Source: Trichostrongylus colubriformis
Taxonomy: Eukaryota; Nematoda; Chromadorea; Rhabditida; Trichostrongylidae
Assembly (NCBI GenBank): GCA_963978905.1
Contig: OZ022259.1
Location: forward strand, 31,287,994 to 31,351,993
DNA length: 64,000 nt
Direction: 5' to 3'
Shown here: in pieces, positions 11,746-22,400 of the stretch
Position numbering within the stretch: position 1 is the first letter of the stretch
Layout of the letters: every line of letters begins with the position of its first letter
The notes under the pieces: generated by a model
Seen by the model: only the letters and a program-made list of their open reading frames with translations
Databases searched by the model: none
What the model was told of the DNA's origin: nothing
Made by a program: the position numbers and the translations under genes

Positions 11746-12624
11746 CGTGGTCACTTCACCACTTTTGCGTTGCTGCAATGTCATTAAGATTGAATCGAAG
11801 CAAAGGTGGAAGAGGTTTACGTGAAGATGACAAATACGTTTTGCTTGGTGAGCAGCAGATGCTCATCGAAACGTCCACTTCGAGACCAAACAAGCGACCT
11901 TGAATAGCTAAGGCTTTTTAACCTGGGCGGAACCCGATCCAATAGTGTAAGCGAGAACTATGTAACACGACTGCCTTTTGAGCCGCTTCAACCAGATTCA
12001 GTTAACAACCTTATCTTTTTTGAGAAAATATTTGGTGAACAGCTTAAGTCGGTCCAAATCAGCCAAAGTATCAACAAAAATTCCGAGAAAAAAAGACTTT
12101 TTTCCGTTCTCCACGGTGTATGAGAGACAGACATCATGGTGAACGTCATTGGTGTGAGGGGCGAGGCGTTTTGGCCACACCCCTTTATGTCCTAGATACG
12201 TTACGGAGCATTCACTACAAATTTGGTATTGCTTGTAATGTTTCCTAGGGCAAGAATAAATGGAAGATCACTTTCTATACTTCAGCTTCTCATTCATTAG
12301 GGTTTTCTCATTCCCTTACTATCGGCGAAGTTGAAAACGCTTCTCAGAAGCGAAATCGTTGTAAGGATAATTATCGCAAGTCTTACAGGGAAAAGGATGT
12401 TCAAAGAGCCGAGATGCTCTGATGGCTGGGAGTAATTAGTTTTTTGTTTGAAATTCAAATGAATTTGCTCTCCACGCGTTTAACTTCGATTCAGAACCGC
12501 AGGGGCAATTGAATGCCACAAACGTCATCACACGTTATGTTCTTTAGGGAAATACAATTTGCATGACGTTAGAGTTCTCGGAGTAAGGAAACATAATTTA
12601 GGGTTCATGGGTTTGCCTTACATG
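11746..12624. other. Intergenic DNA, nothing recognised
   Basis: No gene or repeat was recognised. A minus-strand frame around 11998-12180 has no motif. Confidence 0.5.
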
Positions 12625-12626
12625 TA

Positions 12627-13361
12627 CAGGGGGTGCCAAAAAATAAAGTAATTTTTCTCCTCCACTTTCAACCCTACTTTGGTCGAACTTCAGCAAATTC
12701 TGACCGGGTATTTTCATCCCTAAGGTAAAGAGCAGACCCCACTCTATCACTATATTCCGTACCAGTCTTCTGCACGAGCAGGAACGGGAGCGAGGAAAGG
12801 GTGAACAAGATGTGTCACCTCAACTGGGCAAAGTCCGGAATTTCGTCGCCCTCGTTCACAACCTTGCTGAGGTCCCTTCACTCTGGGTACCTGAAGGGAA
12901 TCATATTGGGTGGTGTTCTTTAACATTCCGTCTTTTTCGGGTTCGCAGCGTTCTTCGTTTCTAAGAACCAGAACGTGCTGTTCCACTGAAACCCTTCCGA
13001 AGGAAGGTTTGAGGCAAGAAAAACGATGCTTCGATCATAGCAGCGTTGTCCAAGGAGCAAGGGCTCTGTGACTTCCATGAACCGAAGGGCCAGTCCTTGG
13101 GAAGCTTCCACCACGGAACCTGGCTTCACTGTTTTAAGCGGACCTTGATACCGAAGGTGATCTGAAACGCGATTGTGCCAACTGAAGGCTCCGTATTTCG
13201 ATGAAGGTGAAAGCAGTGAGTCTCAGCTTGTTCCTGCCTTTAGAGGAACATTTCGAGAATATTTTGCCCCAATACTTTTATCTCTTTCGTTTCCCTATGT
13301 TTTGTATACTAGGCGGATCTGAGCCGTGAGCAAAATTAGTTTATTTTTTTGGCACCCCCTG
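12627..13361 (+). mobile_element. TA-flanked Tc1/mariner-like non-autonomous element, copy 2
   Basis: Ends CAGGGGGTGCCAAAAAA and its inverse lie at 12627 and 13361, with TA duplications at 12625-12626 and 13362-13363. The 735-bp interior aligns throughout with the inverted copy at 10081-10820, including the blocks GTGTCACCTCAACTGGGCAAA and CCTATGTTTTGTATACTAG. The two copies lie 1.8 kb apart in opposite orientation. There is no full transposase frame. Confidence 0.87.
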
Positions 13362-13363
13362 TA

Positions 13364-13427
13364 AGGCCGCGGTCATACTTTGCGCATTGACCTCGGCACC
13401 GGCTTGCGCAAAGTATGACCGCGGCCT
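13364..13427. repeat. Perfect 23-bp hairpin, minimal foldback family A
   Basis: Arms 13364-13386 and 13405-13427 are perfect inverse copies (AGGCCGCGGTCATACTTTGC... and its complement) with an 18-bp loop. The arm sequence is the terminal repeat of foldback family A, found seven more times in the window. It abuts the TA duplication of the preceding element directly. Confidence 0.9.
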
Positions 13428-13429
13428 AA

Positions 13430-14275
13430 GTGTCCCTCTTTGAATGGCGCTAGTCTAGTGACATATGGTGCAGCTTCCACTCATATGACAAGGATCAAAG
13501 AACAAATCCGCGATTACCCACTTCAATCAAGCCTTCCTATCCTGCGAAGTCAATGACTTGTTTACGGCTGTAAACGAATAAAACACTTACTTTTACCATA
13601 TTGGCAGGCTGTGCTGGCCATTGTAAGGATCAGTTCAAGTGCTTTCATGTACTAACACGATTCTGAACACAAGTACAAGGCATGGCGCAACCAGTAAAAG
13701 ATCGAACAACACCGATTTTTTCGTTTTTATGATTTATGAGGTGCCCCAAATGAACCATAGGCTGTAAAGCAATGTCATCTACCTTCGCTTCATTTTTTCA
13801 TAAATCCCAGACCCTTGTTTACATCTCAGTAATTAGCAGGGCTCCTCTGAAAAGATGTGATTCCGTGCCGAAATGTAATGTGTTGTGCTCGCTGGCGAAT
13901 GGTGCCCGTTATACTTTTCTGGTGCGGAGGTGAGGTAGCGAGGGTTGTTAAATGTCCACATTTCAGCTAATAGTCCGAGAAAAAGTGTGAAAAAGGTGAA
14001 AAGAAGTGGTTTCTCGGATTTCCCGTTTTTATTCGCTTTGTTATTACTATTACTGCTATTCTGTGCTGTTATTGTTGAATAATGGAAGTTGTATCGTGGC
14101 TAATGCCTTCCTCTCAAATGTTTCAGGAGGCTCACCCGAGCAAACCAAATCCTTCCTCCCATTCCCTCGCGGTCGATTATGGGTACTGGTTCTAAAACTG
14201 TATGAATTTCTAACATAAGCGGCGTTAATTAATATTTTGCGGGATACGCCACTCATTCGTGTTCCTCTCACAATC
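13430..14275. other. Intergenic DNA, nothing recognised
   Basis: No gene was recognised. There is a pyrimidine-rich run near 14040-14075 and short frames with no motif. Confidence 0.5.
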
Positions 14276-14279
14276 GTGG

Positions 14280-14505
14280 GGCGGTTAAATGCGATCTGGC
14301 TTACAAAGGAACTACGGTGGTCAGGTGATGTAGGAGCCTATGCTCTTACCTTCCAGCACAAGTTTGGTGCTAATTTATCCAAGCCAGGGAGATGGCTTGG
14401 TTGGCTGAGCCGGGGGTATTTCTGCGGGATTTGATCCCCGCACCGTGCGAGTGGGAGTGCGCGCTACCTACTAATGCCATTACTACACCAACTCCGTCCG
14501 CAAAT
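14280..14505 (-). repeat. tRNA-derived SINE, family 1
   Basis: Read on the minus strand, a tRNA-like head carries an A-box-like TTGGTGTAGTAATGG and a B box GATCAAATC (fits GWTCRANNC), at about 14495 down to 14425. A body follows that aligns with the copy at 28300-28510 (shared GCGGGATTTGATCCC and TACTACACCA blocks on the plus strand). The head does not fold into a clean tRNA, so a decayed SINE is more likely than a tRNA gene. Confidence 0.6.
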
Positions 14506-15607
14506 AATAAACACAAAAAACATATAGCATGAAGATACTGCCTTGTACATGTGGCCGTTGCAGGTTATTGTGAAAACCATATCTTTCTCAAATACCTTTG
14601 CGATTCTGTTTGGAAGTAGAATGTTGGGCGTATCTCAGGAACAGACTGACCTGCTCGTTGTTTTGTCCCTTATCCCCTATGTAATCTCTTGGTTTTAACA
14701 GCTTCTACTTATTGCATTTAAAGACTTTGTGTAGACCAAGCTGCCATTCCAAAGCTTTAGCCACACATGGGAATGAATTCACTGCTCACATGGTCCGTTT
14801 CATATTTTTGCATCTCGCAACCCCATAACTAGTCAGTCAACATCGTGGAAAGCTTCCATGCTAGCAAGTTTTTCGATGTAATGGCCCGTTCAGTTTTAAG
14901 CCACTCGACCGCGGCAGCTCTGGGCTCTGTCGCGCTTGATGCCACATATGACATCGGATGGGCACAATTTCGCCCGGCTATTACTGAATAATAGAAAACA
15001 TTCACAGAAAAGTTGTAGTCCGTTGACGCAATTGTAGCAGATGAAGTGCAGAGTATTTTCATCACCTGAATAATCGATTGTTTCATTTTCGAGCGACTAC
15101 GCGCTAAGGGCATCATGAGAGCAACCCCAATGGTCACTATTCCTGTTTTGAGTAATATTATTTGATAAGGTTCAAAGTTATCACGGCTGGTAGTATAATA
15201 GAATCACTAGATGGTGAACTTGATACGGTAGTGCTCTTTTTACTGATTCCTATGATGTCAATAAATATTATTACATTTATTGAATTACTGCATTTTTTCG
15301 TATTCCTACAAACTCCAGTAACACCCCTCTGGGAGTAAGCGCATCTATGTATCATCAATTATGTACTGGTCGGTATACGAATAAATAAAGGAATAAACGC
15401 GCAAATTTTATGGTAGAGATGTACTTATACCTCGATTTCATTTTCCATGAGAATTATTCACGTATGGCATTCACATTTCAGGAGATTTAGCCAGTTTTAC
15501 GAAATGGAGGTGCTTCTTACTCAGTAGATTCGTAAAGTTCCCTATTCAATCTTCTACATGATTTAGATCCACCTATGATTTTAAGTTTGTGATGGTTCGT
15601 CACAGCG

Positions 15608-15664
15608 CGCATAAATAGATAGATAGATAAACAAATACATGAATAAAATAAATAAATAAATAAG
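15608..15664. repeat. AT-rich microsatellite (GATA then AAAT units)
   Basis: Runs of ATAGATAGATAGATA followed by AAATAAATAAATAAAT. Simple sequence only. Confidence 0.9.
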
Positions 15665-16759
15665 TGGTAGAACAATTAGTAACCAAGTCGGCAATGCGAC
15701 CTGCGTCAAGCGCTAGGTTGCGGGAAATTACTGAGAAATCGAAAACAGCTGGGCCCAACACGGTAGCCTCCTCGCCCTTCTTCCATAACTTGTGTTGGCT
15801 CGGTTGTTGTTGCTGTTGCTGTTGTTGTTTGCGTATAGATCAGTACTCTGAATTAATAATTTGTGACTTTAAAAAATGCTGTCATTCGATAATTCTTCCG
15901 ATACTACCTAGTGCGAAGGATAGTTAAAATAGAAAGTATAGAAAAATTATCGACTAATGATTTTTCTAGGAGACTACTTGGTTGTCACAGAAATCACAAA
16001 AAACTGGTAGGTTGCCTGGAAACGCTCGAGAAATTTTCTCACAAAATGCGACCCATTCCTCAACCTTTGCTTGGCTCCGAATTCATCCATAAACAGTGAT
16101 TTACGGATACCAGTAACACTTTTACGACATCCCCCCACCCCCCCCCCCCGTGTTATCATTTTCGAGACCATCTGAGCGCCGAAAAATTTTGTTGGAAGGG
16201 GAAATTCCATAGAAGAAATAGGCCATGAGGTAAATGGATGGCTGCATTGTGTGGCTTCTGCGTGACTGAATTTCGATGGGGTGGTGCACGTGCTTGAATC
16301 TGCCGATGTTCGAGTTTTTATGAGTCATTTTCAAAGGCTGCATCTTCGCCAAAGTCGTGAAGCATTCATAGTAATAATATCCAAACATGGAATAATATGC
16401 GGATGTGATAAAAATAGTTAATAAAATATTATAGAAAATTTACCACTTAACACAATTTTAGAAAGTAGAGTAGTTTTTTCTGCAATGGAGATCTGGTCCA
16501 TTCTGCTGTCCACCTAACAAAAAATAATAAAGAAATTCACCATGTTGTTCCTACTCTTCTTCTCAACGTTGGTATTTTTCTGTGTTTTCGGCTTGGTTTT
16601 ATGTCTTTATTTTCGATTTTGATTTTGATGTTGCCATCGTGGAAACTCGTGTTTCGTTTTTTCGGCCTTTTGGGTGCAATACGTATCCGATTACCCATGT
16701 CAACTTATAACATGACTTAGAAAAAATTAGTCTATTTTATTTAATCATCGAATTAGAAC

Positions 16760-16794
16760 AAACAGGAGCAGTACAGTAAGTACTGCTCCTGTTT
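16760..16794. repeat. Perfect 15-bp hairpin
   Basis: Arms AAACAGGAGCAGTAC (16760-16774) and its exact complement (16780-16794) flank a 5-nt loop. It is possibly the centre of a foldback. No gene context explains it. Confidence 0.8.
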
Positions 16795-17710
16795 CATTTA
16801 AAAAAGGAAAAGCGTTTCTGAGAAATACCATCTCCCCTCCAAAAAGTGGAAGGACCCTTTCAGAAGTTAATAAATACCTCTTTGTCGGTTTCTTATTTGT
16901 GTGAAGAGCCAGTTTTTCGGGGATTTTCAAAGAACGAAAATTTTCCAAGTGCGCTCAATGCTGAGCACATGCATCGGGGATGACCAATTAAAGTCGTTTG
17001 CGGTTTCATAACTAATGACCATCGACAGGGCCTTATTTTGGTATTGTTACTCAGCAATAGTGCTTGAGTTATTGAGTTTCCCGTCAAATATCTCTTTTTC
17101 TCGTAGAATTCATTGGGCAACAAAGTGCCGCGGTTGCACAGAAGCATCTAAAGCTAGAGGTTTGTAACTGCGTAATGCCGCTGTGAGGACATAGAGCGGA
17201 TGACTGGTTCAACGATGAAAGGCAGAAAAACAACAATCGCGAACATGTTTCCAAAGTTGGATAACCTTCATTTGCTGCTCTTCGGCATAGATTGTTGGTT
17301 AGCAGGGCTTTAGCAACCAGCTGGATAAGGTTCAAATATTGTCATTTATTACTAAAGTGTTATAAAGTTGTGAAGTGTTACAAAGTATTATGGGCGTTTC
17401 GAAGGTTCTATGTTATGAGAGATGTTACAAAAGTTTGGCTTTATTCTTTTTTAAAATATTCTAATCATATTACTGCAACTTTTTACCTTTTCAGTTAACT
17501 CGGAATTGAAAAACTTTCAACTTCGTTTCAGTGTTGTTTGTGTGCTTATAAGTAATAAATGCACGAAAAACCTTTCCACGCGTAGAATTATCCAGGGCAG
17601 AGTATGTAAAACCAGCAGACTGCCTCGGTGATCGACGAGTCGAAACTTGGTTTAAGGTAATGATTGTGTTACCGACATTACCGCCGAGGATATGGAATCG
17701 CTGGGTGTGT

Positions 17711-17908
17711 GCCATTAGGACAGAAAGTTCGCGTTGCGACGTTCAGTGTGCGACGCGATGGTGCGAGCTATACGCACCGTATGGGGTCCTGAAGCGATGA
17801 CAGAGTGCTACGCCGCATTCGCTTCAAGGCTCAACCAATACGGCGTCCGCAGCTCGCACCATCACGTCGCGCTCCGAACGCGGCCACCCGAATTTCAGTT
17901 CTAATGGC
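17711..17908. repeat. Foldback element, family C
   Basis: Inverted arms of about 58 bp at 17711-17769 and 17851-17908, with outer ends GCCATTAG / CTAATGGC and inner parts GCGACGCGATGGTGCGAGCT / AGCTCGCACCATCACGTCGC. The arms carry several mismatches. Related sequence occurs at 51025-51266. There is no coding capacity. Confidence 0.8.
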
Positions 17909-18285
17909 ATGGGGTGAGTACTTATGACAAATTTTCGCGCGGCCGCGCGTGACGAGTGGCGCTGCGGATTTCTTCGCGTGCGATTGCATACATTGCAATA
18001 CTCCCTTTGGAATTTTACGCTTGAATTAATTATTTCTCTACTGGCATTGTTGTCATGTAATGCTATCGTTTCTTTTACTTTTTATGTCACTGTTTTGTCT
18101 TTTTAGGGCACAGAAGTTATTATTTTATAGTGATGATGAGGTAACCAGCTGTTTCTTGAAGGACCCCCATGGTACCAGTGCGTCCTAAGCGGAATTTCAA
18201 GTGACCGCGGCAAGTTGTGCTGACGGCTCCGCGAGTGCGACGTCGCACAGCGAAAATTTGTCATTAGTGTACACGCCCAATGGCA
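17906..18285. repeat. Second foldback abutting the family C element
   Basis: Inverted arms 17906-17941 and about 18250-18285 share GACAAATTTTCGC exactly, with an imperfect outer part (GGCATGGGGTGAGTAC / GTACACGCCCAATGGC). It begins where the previous foldback ends, a nested or tandem insertion. Confidence 0.7.
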
Positions 18286-18289
18286 TGCA

Positions 18290-19370
18290 CCGTGGGATTG
18301 CTTTCTGCTCTGTATGGGTTGAACTTAGCCCCTAGGCTAGGATAAGCATGATCTAGAACTGAACATCTGGTACCCAATCGTTTAGATCTGAGCGCTTTAG
18401 ATGGGTTCCATTTAGAAACAATCGGTAATCTATCAACCTACCTTCCAAACGAAAAGAAAAAGGATCAGAACTGCATGGCAAGGAACTGAATGATTAATGG
18501 CCTATTAGAACAGCAAAAACAGGCGCGGTTTCACACGGCCATTCACTGAGCCACGGCGCCATCGTTTATGTCGCTCAACTAAAAACAAGAACATATCAGC
18601 AGGTATCGATCCTAGGGGATCTTGAGAGATCGTTAGGTCTAGCAAGGAGCCGGCAATAAGTTACTCTCTTTTTCAGTAAAGCTCTCCCGGCAACCATCCA
18701 TTTGATGCCTCCATTTCGTCTGCCCACCCCTCTGCCGGTCGAAGAAATAAGTGGATCTTTTGAGAATTGATACTCTGGGAGTACTAGATACTGAAGCATG
18801 TACTAGGCGACATTGATTACTACGATGTAATCATTAAACTGCCACATTTATCTCATAAACCTCAAATAAACCCTCACTGTACAGTGTATGGCAGGATTAA
18901 TAGTCTGTGCACCTGGCGATTGTGGGAACCTACTCGGAGCTTGGGTTTTCGAGAATGTCCTAAGTTCTGCACAGCAAGAATGCGACGTAATGAGCACTTT
19001 TTTCCAGAAAATCCTGGTCATGTCTGGTCCAGTATATTCCGTTCCTCTGCTGCTTGAAAAAAGGGTGATCGCTCATCAGATAATCTACCCCAAGCCCTAC
19101 CCAGTGGCGCTCCTCCCAAACTCCTCTCGTCATTGATTGCTTATAACAGTGGCCCAGACGTGACGTTCAACTTCTGGTGTTCGGGAGGGGGGTCCTTGTC
19201 TCCGTAAAAACCATGACTGGGGGCGGGCATGAGCTAGGGCCCGCCCCCGCCATCACACGCACACATCACCTCCACATGGTCTCAACTCTCATGTGTTCCG
19301 TTTCCACCGTACTGAATGTTCTATAAATGCGTCCAAATCGATTCTTAGTCCCCTCATCTTTCTTTTAATG
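18290..19370. other. Intergenic DNA upstream of the activin-receptor-like gene
   Basis: No gene was recognised. It presumably includes the promoter of the gene that starts at 19417, but no core promoter element was identified. Confidence 0.5.
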
Positions 19371-19416
19371 CATTACAGGTGATTTCAGTCTGAAGAAACC
19401 CTTTGGAATCGGTGAA

Positions 19417-22400
19417 ATGGATTTTCGAGAGCTTCTGGTATATTTCGTCGTGTTATGTTCAAGTGTGGCTCAAGCGATTCGATGTAAATGCACGAAAGAA
19501 TCAGAAACGGTCACATGTGTGGACGGTATCTGTGAAATGGAACCCGGGTGTGAGTTCTTCGCTTTGTTCTCTTTGTATGTTTCGACTTGTAACGACTCCG
19601 ATGCATGCCCGCGTTCACCCCAAAGAAACAGCTGTGCTGCCTATTTCTTTCACATTCGCAGCTGTGCATTTGTTGGTGGACGCTTTTTCCGAATGGCTCG
19701 ATTACTTATGGGACAATTCTGGGGTGTCCCTACACAAAGTCGCTCGTGACCAGTGCTAAGTAGCCAACACTTTGGGAATTGCCTACTTCGGACAATCGGC
19801 CATCAAAAAACTAGTCCATCTACTCTCTAGAGCCCTAATTCAAGGTAAACTCGTAGAGAACAGATGTTCTTCAACCAAACACGCTTGCGCGGGGAAACAT
19901 TTGATTGGGAACGAAGTCACACTTATTAGTGATAATAAGCAGCAATCGCTATCCTATTATCTATCACTAGTTACAATCTTGTACAACAGCAATCACTATT
20001 CTGCATTGTCGTTACTTACTATACCATACTACCAACATGTTATATCTTACACTATCATGAGTTACCACATGTTACCATTAGTTATCATACTCTATCTTAC
20101 ACTATCATCAATTACCACTTTATATCATCAAGCAACTTAATGACAAGTTCATGATTTCTTCGAATTATTCGCATATTAACTGGAAAAAGTTACTGGTCTA
20201 CAACACCGCCACATACAAAATTATGGTTGGGCGAGCAGGCTCTCAGACGGGACCACCCGGAGAATGATTCGATGTTTATTTTTTTTTCTGGGGTACTCAC
20301 CAAACAAGAAAGGACCGATGCAAAAATTGGCCAAAAACTTTGAGAATGATTCTACTTATCAGGGCTTGACCTGGAGGCGACGCGCTATGTTTGCTTGTAA
20401 TTTCCTCTTCCTGTCCTCCTCCCCCTGGAGATCCATAGCGCAACAAAGAATAAACCTCGAAGATCAAATTTTTGCCACGGAAGTTGCTGAAAACGAGTCG
20501 GAACGAAGCCAAATGCAATTCATCTCCCGAATCAGGAATCACGACCTTTCTCGGGCATTGGTTTACATAAGATGACGAAGGCAGTCCGAGTCAACCAATA
20601 CAGAATTCCGCTGGTCTTGTTTTTCTTCCTTCCCCATCGTGAAAGCATTCTTTGAGGTGGTATTGAAAGGGTATTGAAGTGATTTGGCGTCCTCAAATGC
20701 CACTTCGAAGTTAAGCCCTTCTGCACCACCTCAAACACACCGACTAGGACTAGTCGACTGGACAAACCAAAATCGCTCCGGAAATGTTTTTCTTGGACTT
20801 TTCCAAGTGGAATGAATTCGTTGGCGTTTTACGTTGTGACCCAATTGAACAATCGAGCAGGACAATCGTCTTATTATTTGGGTTGAATTGGCGGGAAAAA
20901 TAGCCTACCAGCTAGATTTTCGGTTTTATTCGGGACTCCCTGCATCCCAAAGAGGTTCTTTCAGGGATGGGCACTCACGCAGCCAGCGTTTTGCTTTCAA
21001 GTTTCACTAGGATGGCCTTGTTTCCTTCGCAATTGAGCGTGCTTCTCCAGCGAGTAAAAACCGTGGGCATCCACGCGGCCATCCACCCTTCTCAAGCCTT
21101 TCAGAGCGTAACTGATTGAGGAGCGTAAAGCTGTTTCAGGGGAATAAAAGAATCACAGGGTGTTAGATTTTCTTTTTCAATAGAAATGAGATTACAGCTT
21201 CGATTGAAAAGTCTCGTCATATTGTTTTTTTTTAAAGAAATTCAATCACGTCCAGCTATGATAGTGCAGAGGTAAAAAAATGAATGGAGTTTTCTCAGCT
21301 GCCACGCCCGAGTTTTTTTTTGTAGCTCAAGAGAGCATGGGGTTCTGAAATCAGGACGCAAATCCGTTCTTAAGTGGATTCTGCTTGCTTGCGAGCTGTT
21401 GAGATATTGATGCCCACGATTACACCGGAAGATGGGAGACGACGACGCGTAATCAGGAAAAAATGCTTGAAATTCGTGCTTGAAAAATCCATTTTCAACA
21501 GAAAAGTAACTTTTCTATTGAAGGAACAAGCGGGAGTATTTCAATCAGCCATATTTTTCAATTTTATTTCTACATTTTTGGCCCTATGGCTTGGAAAAAT
21601 CTGTCACCTTACATTAGAAGGATCTCAATTTACGGATACCTAAAAATGCTCTTAAGTTGTTTTGTATTTTGTTCAGACTTCTTTAATCAGGGTTAGGCGT
21701 CGTGTCAGGAAAGTTCTCCTCATCGAATGACACTCTTCCTTCCAAAAGTCGCGAATGACGATAAAACACCAAGTAACACCTCTTTCAAAATTGACCAAGC
21801 GCCTTCCTCTTACTCTAGGCACAAGGTGGCGTCAGAGACGAAGTGCGGTTGAGAATTTTCCCAAAATTTAGAGGAGGGTCGTATTTTGGGTTGGGTAAAA
21901 GGAGGTCGTCATGTGGGAGAAAACTTTGGAAGACGGAATCTTCTGATCTACATCGGCATCTACAAATGACCTTGCGTATACAGAAAATTGCAGGGTGATG
22001 GGATGGAGAATTTGTAAGTTCAAGAGATAAAACTTTCAAGGTCCTTCTCAGTTCCCGAATGTTTTGGAAAACGCTAAACAGTATCACAAGGAAAGATCAA
22101 TGTGAAACCTGTTTGTTACCATAGTTCGTTTTGAACGATGCTCCCTCGATATTCAATCATAATGCCGAGACTACAGCAAAAATGAAAAAAGACAGCACTT
22201 TTGGGTCCTCGAGCGTATAAGGAGTGAACTAATTGAATGAATATAATCTCACATAAGTTATCATAGCGATTCGTTTCGTTTTTGTCTGGTCAGCGGAACT
22301 CTATCAGAGAGAGGGCTACTGGCCAGTACTTGTTCGATAGTTTATTTACTGCTTATGAGCAGAAATGCATTAGTGACGGGATAAACAGCTGTCATAAGGC

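Larger units (their letters stand above)
14510..17700. other. Gene-poor stretch with simple repeats
   Basis: Contains an A/T microsatellite (15608-15664), a short GTT/GCT run (about 15802-15830), a C-run (about 16130-16149) and a hairpin (16760-16794). A minus-strand frame at 14829-15137 is open for about 100 codons but starts at GTG with no splice support and has no recognisable motif, so it is not called as a gene. Confidence 0.5.

Noticed and set aside
14829..15137. 102-codon minus-strand frame
   Set aside because: It begins at GTG, has no recognisable motif, and a second frame is open over the same stretch.
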